In this document: one piece after another, positions 1 through 8,081 of the stretch
Layout: the number at the start of each line of letters is the position of its first letter
How positions within the stretch are numbered: position 1 is the stretch's first letter
Source of the DNA: CBDFKY01 sp965248995
GTDB taxonomy: Bacteria; Pseudomonadota; Alphaproteobacteria; Rickettsiales; UBA998
Direction: 5' to 3'
Length of the DNA stretch: 64,000 bases
Assembly: GCA_965248995.1 (NCBI GenBank)
Contig: CBDFKY010000022.1
Location: 186,001 to 250,000, forward strand
Translations under genes and position numbers: made by a program
The notes under the pieces: model-generated
Database searches by the model: none
What the model was told of the DNA's origin: nothing
Seen by the model: the letters and a program-made list of their open reading frames with translations, nothing else

Positions 1-878
1 TCCGCAGGCTCCTGTCCGGCCGCGTCGATCTCCTGCTGCGTATAGCGTGGGGGCAAGCCTCTCGCCGCCGCTCCCTTGTTCGATGTTTCCATGTATTTCC
101 GGCGGGTGACGATATCGTCTAGGTGGTCGTTATATTTTTTCAGCTGCTTGAACATGTTGGTGAGAACATGGCTGACGTTCTGGGCGACGACGACCGCCCC
201 TTCCGCGTTGGGATAGATCCCGTCCCGCTGGTTGAGCATCCGGTTCCCCGAAACTCCCTGTTTCAGGTAAGGCAGAAATACGACGTTGTATTTCTGCGCC
301 AGTTTCGCATAGGTGCTGTTGAATTTGGATAGGTAATTATAGCCTTTATCGGCAGTCGCCTGCATTCCGACGAACATGGTGTAGACCCCTGAGCGGGAAA
401 GATCCCGCAGGATAATTTCGAGGTTGTTGTATACCACGTCCGGATCGACCCCGCGGAGCGCATCGTTCGTCCCGATGGCGAAGACGATGACGTCCGGTTT
501 CAGGGCGATGGCCTGCTTGATCCGCGTCACCGCGTTGGCGGTGGTTTCGTTCGGGTCCGAGAGATCCTTGAACAATACGCCCCGGTCCACGTAATTATAA
601 CGGGTGAAATCCTTGGTGATGATCGCGGTCACCGATTTTTTGGCAGGTTCCGCCAGGCCGTAGCCGCTCATGATGCTGTCGCCGTAGAAAATAACTTTGT
701 AGGGTAGTCGTCCCGGACGCACGTGCGTCATGTCCCAGCCCTTGTAACTGGCCGGCGGTTCATACACATTGGTGAAAAAAGACCGAGGCGTGGCGACAGC
801 CGCCGCCGCGATTCCCGCCAATGTCACGGTTAAACACAAAAATCTCAGGGCGCGGGAGCGTAATGGGTTCGGATGCAT
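1..878 (-). CDS. SGNH/GDSL-family esterase (partial, 3' end outside window)
   Basis: The reading frame opens at the ATG whose complement is at 876-878 and runs off the left window edge without a stop, so the C-terminus is missing. The N-terminus (ALRFLCLTVTLAGIAAAAVA) is a signal peptide or membrane anchor. Block I is GDSIMSGYGL with the nucleophile Ser, and block III is FAIGTNDALRG, both typical of TesA-like lysophospholipase/arylesterases that hydrolyse ester bonds in the periplasm. Block V reads DGIYPNAEG: the position that is normally the catalytic His (DGIHP) is Tyr here, while the Asp is kept. A charged tail after about residue 240 extends beyond the usual TesA length. It is divergent from mutY. 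The family is clear; activity is uncertain because of the His-to-Tyr change. Confidence 0.8.
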   Translation of the reverse strand, partial: MHPNPLRSRALRFLCLTVTLAGIAAAAVATPRSFFTNVYEPPASYKGWDMTHVRPGRLPYKVIFYGDSIMSGYGLAEPAKKSVTAIITKDFTRYNYVDRGVLFKDLSDPNETTANAVTRIKQAIALKPDVIVFAIGTNDALRGVDPDVVYNNLEIILRDLSRSGVYTMFVGMQATADKGYNYLSKFNSTYAKLAQKYNVVFLPYLKQGVSGNRMLNQRDGIYPNAEGAVVVAQNVSHVLTNMFKQLKKYNDHLDDIVTRRKYMETSNKGAAARGLPPRYTQQEIDAAGQEPA

Positions 879-976
879 AATAGATCGGGTAATGGGAAAT
901 AAGGAAAAATCAGGCTTTAAGATTAATGCTGTCTTTTAATATTGACGTAGCCCATACTACCCCGTTCAAAACCTAA

Positions 977-2089
977 ATGAAACGCTTAACCCGACTTCAT
1001 CAGAAAATTCGTGACTGGTACGCCGCCCATGGCCGTACCCAGTTACCGTGGCGCCTCACTTCCGACAGTTACGCCATTTATATCAGTGAGGTAATGCTGC
1101 AACAGACACAGGTGCAGACCGTGCTGTCGCGGTATTATTTTCCGTTTCTGGAGCGGTTTCCAACGTTGCAAGCACTCGCATCCGCACCGTTGCAGGATGT
1201 GCTCAAAGCGTGGGAAGGTCTGGGGTATTATTCCCGCGCCCGCAACCTGCACCGCGCCGCACAGCTGTCCGCGCCGTCATTGCCAGGAACGGTGGAAGGT
1301 TTGATGCACCTGCCGGGCATCGGCCGCAACACCGCTCATGCGATTGCTGCATTCGCCCATCATCAGCCGGTCGCCGTGATGGAAGCGAATGTCAAACGGG
1401 TGCTGCACCGTCTGTTTGCGCGTACCGAAATGAGCGACAGGGAATTGTGGGAAGCGGCGACAGCGCTCCTCGATCCGCAGGACCCTTATACCTATAATCA
1501 GGCGATGATGGATATCGGGGCGACGATCTGCACACCGGCCGCGCCTGCCTGCGGGAGATGCCCGCTGAATGAACAGTGCGAAGGCAAGGAAAACCCGCTT
1601 GCCTATCCGGCGAAGCGGCTCAGGAAATCGGTACCGACACGCCATAAGCGTATGGTCGTGTTTGAAAGGGAAGGGCGCTTTTTCATGACTGCCCGCACGG
1701 AAAAGCTACTTGGAGGACTGTACGGGTTTCCGCAATATGAAGCGGAAGGATCGATTGTTTTTGAGAATCAGGTAATAGAAATATCCTCACGGATTTTAAA
1801 AAACGGCGAAGCCGTCATTCCCGCTAAAGGAGGAATCCCGTCCCACCCTTTGGCAAAGACGCCTCTGGTTTGCGCCCTCACGTACCTCGGCACGGTGGAG
1901 CATGTCTATTCGCATTTCCGACTGAGAGGAGAAGTTTATCATGTTGTATGGAAAGAAGAAATGCTGGAGCCTGCCGAGTGGCATACGCTGGTGGACATCG
2001 CTGGCCTGCCCCTTGCCAGGGTGGATCAGAAGATAGTCGAACTGCTTGACCAGCCGCAGATGCGTGTGTTACAGATTGCTCATAATTAA
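977..2089 (+). CDS. mutY: A/G-specific adenine DNA glycosylase MutY
   Basis: Base-excision repair enzyme that removes adenine mispaired with 8-oxoguanine. The 370-residue product has the N-terminal glycosylase fold with EVMLQQTQV (catalytic Glu), AWEGLGYYSRARNL, the helix-hairpin-helix HLPGIGRNTAHAI, and a C-x6-C-x2-C-x5-C iron-sulphur loop at about residues 190-210. The position of the catalytic Asp (DGNVKRVL in E. coli) is Glu at residue 136 (MEANVKRVL). The C-terminal NUDIX-like domain (about 225-355, with GGLYGFPQYE and VEHVYSHFRLRGEVYH) carries an insertion of about 25-30 residues around residue 280 that is encoded by a palindromic repeat. The start is the first ATG of the frame, about 100 bp from the divergent esterase start. 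The assignment is secure; the two deviations are unusual. Confidence 0.95.
   Translation: MKRLTRLHQKIRDWYAAHGRTQLPWRLTSDSYAIYISEVMLQQTQVQTVLSRYYFPFLERFPTLQALASAPLQDVLKAWEGLGYYSRARNLHRAAQLSAPSLPGTVEGLMHLPGIGRNTAHAIAAFAHHQPVAVMEANVKRVLHRLFARTEMSDRELWEAATALLDPQDPYTYNQAMMDIGATICTPAAPACGRCPLNEQCEGKENPLAYPAKRLRKSVPTRHKRMVVFEREGRFFMTARTEKLLGGLYGFPQYEAEGSIVFENQVIEISSRILKNGEAVIPAKGGIPSHPLAKTPLVCALTYLGTVEHVYSHFRLRGEVYHVVWKEEMLEPAEWHTLVDIAGLPLARVDQKIVELLDQPQMRVLQIAHN
1813..1840. repeat. palindromic repeat inserted in frame in mutY
   Basis: The sequence GTCATTCCCGC - short spacer - GGAGGAATCCCG is an imperfect inverted repeat resembling the intergenic CATTCCCGCG...CGGGAATC elements dispersed in many proteobacteria. 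Here it lies inside the mutY C-terminal domain and is read through without a stop, giving the peptide AVIPAKGGIPSHP. The length of the inserted segment (about 1780-1865) is judged against the normal spacing of the two flanking NUDIX-like strands. Confidence 0.6.
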
Positions 2090-2109
2090 ATGTATATAAG
2101 GAAAATCCC

Positions 2110-4344
2110 ATGACACTGCACGTCACCGATGTTCAACTCGTCAGTACCGATAGCGAAGGGAATGAGGGAAATAATTTTTCTTACAGCGCTAGCTTCTCTG
2201 CTGATGGGAGGAAGGTCATATTTACAAGCCACGCCGATAATCTGGTGCCGAATGACACGAACGGGATAGCTGCTGACGTGTTTGTGAAAGATCTGAACAC
2301 AGGTGCAGTTACGCTGGTGAGCACGAACAGTGCAGGAAAGCAGGGAAATCATGATGTTTATGATGACCATGCCTATTTTTCTCCTGACGGCACGAAGATA
2401 GTGTTTGCAAGCGCCGCCAGCAATCTGGTGGCACATGACCTGAACAATACGTATGATATCTTTGTGAAAAACCTTACCACAGATGCAGTCACACGCGTGA
2501 GCACGGATAGTCACGGCAATCAGGCAAACCACATTTCTTATGGTTCTACTTTCTCCCCTGATGGCAGCAAGGTACTGTTTGAAAGCGATGCCAGCAATCT
2601 GGTGGCTCACGATACGAACGGTGGAACCGACCTGTTTTTGAAAGACCTGAACACGGGCCTAATCACGCGTATCAATACTGCGCTCAATGGAACGGATGCG
2701 GATTATGGCTTTCAGGGTGACGTAGCCACATTTTCCCCTGACGGCACCAAGGTGGTGTTCGACAGTATTGCCACCAATCTGGTGTCTGGCGATACCAACC
2801 TTGACCATGACGTATTTGTGAAAGATCTGGTTACAGGCGTAAACACGCGCGTGAGTACGGATAGCGCGGGACAGGAAGGGAATGGCTGGTCTTCTAACGG
2901 CATCTTCTCCCCTGATGGTCACAAAATATTGTTTACAAGTAGTGCCAGTAATTTAGTGGCGCACGACACAAACGGTGTGTCTGATATATTCGTTAAAGAC
3001 CTTGTTACAGGCATCACCACGCGCGTAGATACCGATAGCGCAGGAAACCAAGCAAATTATAGCGTTGGTTTGGAGGGCGCTTCTTATAACTGGCATAATG
3101 CTGCCTTTTCCCAAGACGGAAGTAAAGTAGTGTTTATCAGCGATGCTACCAATCTGGTGGCGGGAAGTGTCGAGGGTCAATCTAACGTATTCGTGAAAGA
3201 CCTTGCCACTGGCGCGGTGACACTCGTGAGTACAGATGGCGCAGGACATGAAGGAAATTATGGGTCTTATGATGCTAGTTTTTCACCTGACGGAAGCAAG
3301 GTGCTGTTTACAAGTCATGCCGAAAATCTGGTAGCGGGCGGCACAAGTTTCAACTTTAACATATTCATAGCCACCCTCTCCGATGACGCCACGCCACCAC
3401 CTCCCATAAATCAAAACCTCAAGGGCAGTGATCTTGTACACGACTCCATCATCGGCGGGGCGGGGGATGACACCCTCTCAGGCTTAAAAGGTAACGACAC
3501 GCTCGACGGCGCGGGTGGGAATGATTCCATCGACGGCGGGTTTGGCTATGATAATCTGCATGGCGGGGAGGGCAACGATACGTTGCTCGGCGGCACGCAG
3601 AATGATACCCTGCACGGCGATGCGGGCAATGATTCGCTGGATGGGGGTGCGGGCAATGATGCCCTGTTCGGAGGGGAGGGCAACGACACCCTGCTTGGTG
3701 GCGGCTTCAACGATACGCTCGACGGTGGCAACGGCGATGATTCGCTTGACGGCGGTCAGCAGGACGACCTGCTTTACGGAGGCGCGGGCAACGACACGCT
3801 GGAAGGCGGTGTCGGTAACGATACCATCTTCGGCGGTGCTGATAACGACCTCATCAACGGTGGACGCGGTGCGGACTCGGTAGATGGCGGCACAGGCGAT
3901 GATACCATCACGGGCGGTACGGGAAATGACACCTTGCTCGGTGGCGACGGCAACGACAATATACGCGGGAATGAAGACAATGACAACATCAACGGTGGTG
4001 CGGGAAATGACACCATTGTCGGCGGGCGCGACGCGGATATCCTGACCGGCGGCGCGGGCTCGGACAGTTTCACCTTTGAAGCGGTCTCCGACAGCTATAA
4101 TAAAGTGGCAAACGGGGTGGACACCATCACCGATTTTGAGCATGGCGTCGATCACGTCGTCCTGACCGGCCTGCATTTCACCGGCTTCGATACGGACGGC
4201 GGGCCCACCGAAAGGGGTGAGGTGCGTATATATTTCGATGCAGGCACCCACCTCACGCATGTGGTCTCCGATCAGAACGGATTCGATATCGCCTTCTCTG
4301 GTGATCTCTCGCACGTGCTGAATAGCGGCGATTTCGTTTTTTAA
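2110..4344 (+). CDS. secreted protein with TolB-type propeller repeats and C-terminal RTX calcium-binding repeats
   Basis: 744 residues in three parts. Residues about 15-425 hold seven repeats of roughly 58 residues, each with FSPDGxKVxFxSxAxNLV, an Asn/Asp loop, DxFVKDLxTGxxTRVST and DSxGNQxN; this is the PD40/WD40-like blade of TolB-type beta-propellers, and seven copies suit one closed propeller. Residues about 447-650 hold roughly twenty RTX nonapeptides (GGxGNDTLxGG) that bind calcium. The last 90 residues are the usual RTX C-terminal region with the TITDFEHGVDHV type motif. There is no Sec signal peptide, so type I secretion is expected, but no T1SS gene is in the window. It starts 20 bp after mutY with AAGGAAAA upstream. 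A cell-surface or extracellular binding role is inferred. Confidence 0.85.
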   Translation: MTLHVTDVQLVSTDSEGNEGNNFSYSASFSADGRKVIFTSHADNLVPNDTNGIAADVFVKDLNTGAVTLVSTNSAGKQGNHDVYDDHAYFSPDGTKIVFASAASNLVAHDLNNTYDIFVKNLTTDAVTRVSTDSHGNQANHISYGSTFSPDGSKVLFESDASNLVAHDTNGGTDLFLKDLNTGLITRINTALNGTDADYGFQGDVATFSPDGTKVVFDSIATNLVSGDTNLDHDVFVKDLVTGVNTRVSTDSAGQEGNGWSSNGIFSPDGHKILFTSSASNLVAHDTNGVSDIFVKDLVTGITTRVDTDSAGNQANYSVGLEGASYNWHNAAFSQDGSKVVFISDATNLVAGSVEGQSNVFVKDLATGAVTLVSTDGAGHEGNYGSYDASFSPDGSKVLFTSHAENLVAGGTSFNFNIFIATLSDDATPPPPINQNLKGSDLVHDSIIGGAGDDTLSGLKGNDTLDGAGGNDSIDGGFGYDNLHGGEGNDTLLGGTQNDTLHGDAGNDSLDGGAGNDALFGGEGNDTLLGGGFNDTLDGGNGDDSLDGGQQDDLLYGGAGNDTLEGGVGNDTIFGGADNDLINGGRGADSVDGGTGDDTITGGTGNDTLLGGDGNDNIRGNEDNDNINGGAGNDTIVGGRDADILTGGAGSDSFTFEAVSDSYNKVANGVDTITDFEHGVDHVVLTGLHFTGFDTDGGPTERGEVRIYFDAGTHLTHVVSDQNGFDIAFSGDLSHVLNSGDFVF
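3451..4062 (+). repeat. RTX nonapeptide-coding tandem repeat
   Basis: A tract of 27-bp periodic coding sequence inside the preceding gene, each unit encoding GGxGxDxLx. Units are diverged at nucleotide level, so the tract is maintained by protein function and not by recent expansion. The GC-rich periodicity also creates long open frames on the other strand, which are artefacts. Confidence 0.8.
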
Positions 4345-4432
4345 TATTCCAACCTGAAACACCTCGCCTTTTAGGGTGGGGATTCTATGGGAGAGAAAAG
4401 CTGGTCAGGGAATGACCAGATTAGGTCCCTTT

Positions 4433-4553
4433 TATAGTGTTTCCGAATAATTTTCGTACGAAAATTTTCGGATAAAAACACTATAAATTATAGGTTTATA
4501 GTCATTTTATCCGATTAAAACCGTACGGTTTTAAATCGGAATGACTATAAACC
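4433..4553. repeat. double-palindrome element, uninterrupted copy
   Basis: The only structure in the roughly 300-bp gene-free stretch 4345-4651. Palindrome 1 (4433-4485, 53 nt) has outer arms TATAGTGTTT / AAACACTATA and the centre AATTTTCGTACGAAAATT. Palindrome 2 (4493-4553) has perfect 14-bp outer arms GGTTTATAGTCATT / AATGACTATAAACC around AAAACCGTACGGTTTT. They are joined by a few AT bases containing TATA. Both palindromes recur at 20292-20344 and 21244-21292, flanking an IS630-like element, and a degenerate relative is at 47496-47574. Non-autonomous mobile element or REP-like repeat; no protein is encoded. Confidence 0.8.
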
Positions 4554-4651
4554 TAACTCTATGAGGTATACTGCTTTTATCCAGACCAGAAATGGTGATG
4601 AAATGGCGGTTTCTTATCTTGAATCACCATATATCTGATTGACACCACTTA

Positions 4652-4984
4652 TCAGGGTATTTTCCAGAACGTGACGATCATTCCGCCAAGAATGATGAAA
4701 GCACCGCCGACCAGAACAGGCACCGTCGGCAGTGAGTGGAAAAATATGAAATTAATGATCTGCCATACCACGAACAGCGTGGCGATATATAGGCCCACCA
4801 CCTGCCCGAATTCCAGCGGCGCCAGGTTGAGGCCGACACCGTAACCGAACAGGAGCGCCGCTCCCGCCAGGAAGATGCCGATACGCATCGCTCCGCCGGG
4901 GTGGTGCAGGGCTATCCTGACCAGCGCGTCGCCGCTGACTTCAAGCGTCGTAGCGAGTATCAGGAAAAATAACGCGTTCCACAT
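4652..4984 (-). CDS. small multidrug resistance (SMR)-like four-helix membrane protein
   Basis: 110 residues with four hydrophobic segments (about 4-20, 33-52, 58-80 and 86-106), the size and layout of EmrE/SugE-type exporters. Helix 1 carries a membrane-embedded Glu (LEVSGDALVR, residue 15), in the position of the proton/drug-coupling Glu14 of EmrE. Overall identity to classical EmrE looks low, so this may be a divergent SMR or a related EamA half-protein. The ATG at 4984 is chosen because GGAG lies 7 nt upstream; a longer frame would add a basic stretch unlike the family. It starts 4 bp after the small exported protein and is probably cotranscribed with it. Confidence 0.6.
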   Translation of the reverse strand: MWNALFFLILATTLEVSGDALVRIALHHPGGAMRIGIFLAGAALLFGYGVGLNLAPLEFGQVVGLYIATLFVVWQIINFIFFHSLPTVPVLVGGAFIILGGMIVTFWKIP

Positions 4985-4988
4985 TCTG

Positions 4989-5285
4989 TCATCTCCCCAG
5001 ATTTTCATGCGCCGGAAGTTGTGGATAACTGTCGTAGCTTTCGCGCGGCTGCACGCCGCTCGGACTCGTCGCCTCACACATAACGGAAATCGCGTCGTTT
5101 GACACCGCCGCCTGATGCATGGCGGCCTTGTATCCTACCGGGCAGTGGCAGGTGAACTGCCGGTCGCATATGGCGACGGGCGTAGTGGCCTCAGGTGCCG
5201 CCACCCACTGGTAATGCGTGACAGAAGGCGGGGTGTTCGTCATGCCGATCTGCAGGGCGGCGAGCAGTAATGAAAAAGCGAACAT
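4989..5285 (-). CDS. small Cys-containing exported protein, unknown function
   Basis: 98 residues, no family recognised. The first 15 residues (MFAFSLLLAALQIGM) look like a signal peptide, leaving a mature domain of about 80 residues with four Cys (ICDRQFTCHCPVGY and a later VMCEA), suggesting disulphides in the periplasm. It begins 22 bp after lpdA ends and stops 4 bp before the SMR-like gene, so the three probably form a transcription unit. The codon use resembles its neighbours. Its reality rests on tight packing and the signal peptide. Confidence 0.55.
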   Translation of the reverse strand: MFAFSLLLAALQIGMTNTPPSVTHYQWVAAPEATTPVAICDRQFTCHCPVGYKAAMHQAAVSNDAISVMCEATSPSGVQPRESYDSYPQLPAHENLGR

Positions 5286-5307
5286 CGGTTTTTCCCCCTT
5301 TGACCGA

Positions 5308-6696
5308 TTAGAGATGAATCGGTTTGAAGAACGTGGCCAGCGCCGCTTCCTTCACCGCTTCGTTCATGGTCGGGTGGGCGTGGCAGGTGCGGGCGATATC
5401 TTCCGAGGAAGCGCCGAATTCCATCGCCAGCACCGCTTCCGCAATGATCGTCCCCGCTTCTGCCCCGATAATATGTACGCCGAGGACGCGGTCGGTGGCG
5501 CCGTCCGCCAGAATCTTCACGAACCCCTGCGTCTCACCGGTGGCGCGACCACGGCTGTTGGCGAGGAACGGAAATTTGCCCGCTTTGTAGGCGACGCCTG
5601 CCGCTTTCAGTTCCTCTTCGGTCTTGCCGACGGTGGCCACTTCTGGATGCGTATAGACCACTCCTGGAATCGCGTCGTAATTGATATGGGGCTTCTGCCC
5701 GGCCAGCATCTCGACGCACGCCACTCCTTCTTCTTCCGCCTTGTGGGCGAGCATGGGCCCGGCGATCACGTCACCGATCGCGTAAATACCGGAGACGGAC
5801 GTCCGGAAATGACCATCCGTTTCCACGCGGCCCTTCGCGTCCAGTTTGACGCCGACCTTCTCCAGTCCGAGTCCCTCCGTAAACGGTTTCCGGCCGATCG
5901 AAACCAGCACCACGTCGGCGCTCTGCGTCGTCTGCGCTCCACCCGCCGCAGGTTCGGTCACCACTTCCACGGTCTCACCCTTCCGCGTGATGCTCAACAC
6001 TTTCGTGCCTAAATGGAAAACCATGCCCTGCTTTTCCAGGATCTTCTGGAATTCCTTGCGGATATCGCCGTCCATCGCCGGGACGATGGTGTCGGCATAT
6101 TCCACCACTTCCACCGCTGCGCCGAGCCGCCCCCAGACCGTTCCCATCTCCAGTCCGATATATCCCCCGCCGATCACCAGCAGTTTCTTCGGTATTTCTC
6201 TAAGGGCAAGCGCCCCCGTGGAGGAAACGACCCGTTCCTCGTCGATCGTCACGTCCTTCATGCCCGCCACTTCCGAGCCCGTGGCGATGATGATGGATTT
6301 GGTGGTGTAGGCCGTGCCTTCCACGTTGACGGATGTCGGTGAATCGATCACCGCCTTTCCCTTCAGCCACGTCACCTTGTTCTTGGTGAACAACCCGGCA
6401 ATCCCCTTGGTCAGGCCTTCCACCACCTCATCCTTGCGCTTGAGCAGGGCGGCGAGGTCCAGCCTGATGCCGGACGCCTCGATCCCGTGTTCCTTCGAAT
6501 GCTGCATCGCGTGATACAGGGACGAGGATTGCAGGAGCGCCTTGGAAGGGATGCAGCCGACGTTCAGGCAGGTACCGCCCAGCCGGCTGTGTTTTTCCAC
6601 GCACGCCACCTTCATGCCCAGCTGCGCGGCTTTAATCGCCGCGACATAGCCGCCGGGACCGGCTCCGATGATGATTACGTCAAATGATTCGGTCAT
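5308..6696 (-). CDS. lpdA: dihydrolipoyl dehydrogenase (E3)
   Basis: Flavoprotein that reoxidises dihydrolipoamide of 2-oxoacid dehydrogenase complexes with NAD+. 462 residues from the ATG at 6696 (MTESFDVIIIGAGPGGYVAA), the family length; an upstream ATG at 6738 would add 14 unconserved residues. Visible are the FAD GxGxxG motif, the redox disulphide GGTCLNVGCIPSK, a second Rossmann motif LLVIGGGYIGLEMG for NAD, the FAD-binding YAIGDVIAGPMLAHKAEEEG segment, and the C-terminal HAHPTMNEAVKEA with the catalytic His-Glu dyad. No E1 or E2 gene is in the window, so the partner complex is unknown. Secure. Confidence 0.95.
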   Translation of the reverse strand: MTESFDVIIIGAGPGGYVAAIKAAQLGMKVACVEKHSRLGGTCLNVGCIPSKALLQSSSLYHAMQHSKEHGIEASGIRLDLAALLKRKDEVVEGLTKGIAGLFTKNKVTWLKGKAVIDSPTSVNVEGTAYTTKSIIIATGSEVAGMKDVTIDEERVVSSTGALALREIPKKLLVIGGGYIGLEMGTVWGRLGAAVEVVEYADTIVPAMDGDIRKEFQKILEKQGMVFHLGTKVLSITRKGETVEVVTEPAAGGAQTTQSADVVLVSIGRKPFTEGLGLEKVGVKLDAKGRVETDGHFRTSVSGIYAIGDVIAGPMLAHKAEEEGVACVEMLAGQKPHINYDAIPGVVYTHPEVATVGKTEEELKAAGVAYKAGKFPFLANSRGRATGETQGFVKILADGATDRVLGVHIIGAEAGTIIAEAVLAMEFGASSEDIARTCHAHPTMNEAVKEAALATFFKPIHL

Positions 6697-6771
6697 AGGT
6701 TCCATCCGTTCAAAGGGAGAGAGTGTAGCGTCAGGCATTTAAGAAAGAATTAGCACGCGCAACCGGCGTTG

Positions 6772-7893
6772 TCATGTCATTAATTCTTGAATGATGCGCT
6801 CCGTCACCAGTCGTCCTGACGAAGTGACTGCCAAATTTTCTTTGTGGAACGTCACGAATCCCTGTGATTTTAATAACCCCAGTTTTACTGGATTTATTAC
6901 GGACGAAACGGCTTCGAACGCGATGCCCTCACGCAGGCGAAGTCCTCCGAGAAGGATTTCTTCCGCGCGCATATCGTTGTCCAGCCATTCCTTCTGTTCC
7001 AGCCCGTGTCCCGATTCCGTCACGGCGGCGATCCAGCGTTCCGGGCTCTTGATCGTGCTGGTGGCGAACCACTCTCCGGATCCGGAACGCAGGCGGCCAT
7101 GCGCCCCCGGGCCGACGCCGATATATTCGCCTCCCTGCCAGTAGTTGAGATTGTGGCGGCTTTCCTGTCCGGGCGCGGCATAATTCGATATTTCATATGC
7201 CGTCATGCCTGCTTCGTCGCAGCATGTCCGCGTGATTTCGTACAAAGCGGCGGACGTGTCCGCATCGGGCAGGGCGAAACCGCCCTTCGCATAGGTCCGC
7301 GCGAACGGGGTATCCGGCTCGACGGTCAACTGGTACAAGGAGAGGTGGCCTCTGCTGTAGGGCAGGGCGCGGCGCAGTTCCTCCTCCCACCGCCGCGGCG
7401 TCTGATGCGGTCGCGCATAGATCAGGTCGAACGAATAACGGGGGAAAAGCGCGGCGGCCATCTCCACCACGCTGAGCGCTTCCGCGGCGCTGTGTTCCCT
7501 CCCCAGAAACGCCAGCGCCGCATCGTCCAGCGCCTGCACGCCGAGCGAGAGGCGGCCCACCCCTGCATCCCGGTATGCCCTGAAAGATGCCGCCTCGCTG
7601 GAGGTAGGGTTCGCTTCCAGCGTGATTTCAATGTCCGGTCCGAAGGACCATAGTGATTGCGCGGCGTCGATAAGGGCTGCCACCAGATAAGGCGGCATAA
7701 GGGAAGGCGTGCCCCCGCCGAAAAAGATACTGCCGAGGGGCTGATTCCCGACCATCGTCGCCATGGAACGCATTTCACGGATCAGGGCGTCCTTCCAGGC
7801 GTCATGATCGACACGTTCCCTGACATGCGAATTGAAATCGCAATACGGGCATTTCTTACGGCAGAACGGCCAGTGGATGTAGAGAGAGCGCAT
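6772..7893 (-). CDS. hemW: HemW-like radical SAM protein
   Basis: 373 residues. The N-terminus YIHWPFCRKKCPYCDFNSH carries the CxxxCxxC cluster motif followed by the extra Cys/Phe residues typical of HemW, the heme chaperone often misannotated as oxygen-independent coproporphyrinogen III oxidase (HemN). Also present are SIFFGGGTPSLM (SAM binding), EANP, VGRLSLGVQALDD and the HemW C-terminal domain beginning at ISNYAAPGQESRHNLNYW. It lies about 75 bp upstream of lpdA on the same strand and is divergent from the acetyltransferase gene. HemW is preferred to HemN because of length and the DFNSH motif. Confidence 0.9.
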   Translation of the reverse strand: MRSLYIHWPFCRKKCPYCDFNSHVRERVDHDAWKDALIREMRSMATMVGNQPLGSIFFGGGTPSLMPPYLVAALIDAAQSLWSFGPDIEITLEANPTSSEAASFRAYRDAGVGRLSLGVQALDDAALAFLGREHSAAEALSVVEMAAALFPRYSFDLIYARPHQTPRRWEEELRRALPYSRGHLSLYQLTVEPDTPFARTYAKGGFALPDADTSAALYEITRTCCDEAGMTAYEISNYAAPGQESRHNLNYWQGGEYIGVGPGAHGRLRSGSGEWFATSTIKSPERWIAAVTESGHGLEQKEWLDNDMRAEEILLGGLRLREGIAFEAVSSVINPVKLGLLKSQGFVTFHKENLAVTSSGRLVTERIIQELMT

Positions 7894-8081
7894 GGTACCC
7901 TTGTGACGGATTTTCGAATAAACGTCATAGGAAAAATGCCCCCGACTTTATTAAACATATTTTACATGTTAAACAATAAAAATATCCTACTAAAAGGCTG
8001 ATTTATAAAGGTAAAAAATTACTTATACACAAGGTGTAAAGCTGCTATTCTCCCAAAACGTTAAAAATGGGAAAGCCGCGG

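Noticed and set aside
3451..4062. Possible CRISPR array
   Set aside because: Regular 27-bp units are coding RTX repeats without spacers of unique sequence or cas genes.
3484..4362. Long minus-strand frame (292 residues) across the RTX region
   Set aside because: It is the antisense of the RTX repeats; periodic GC-rich codons keep the other strand open.
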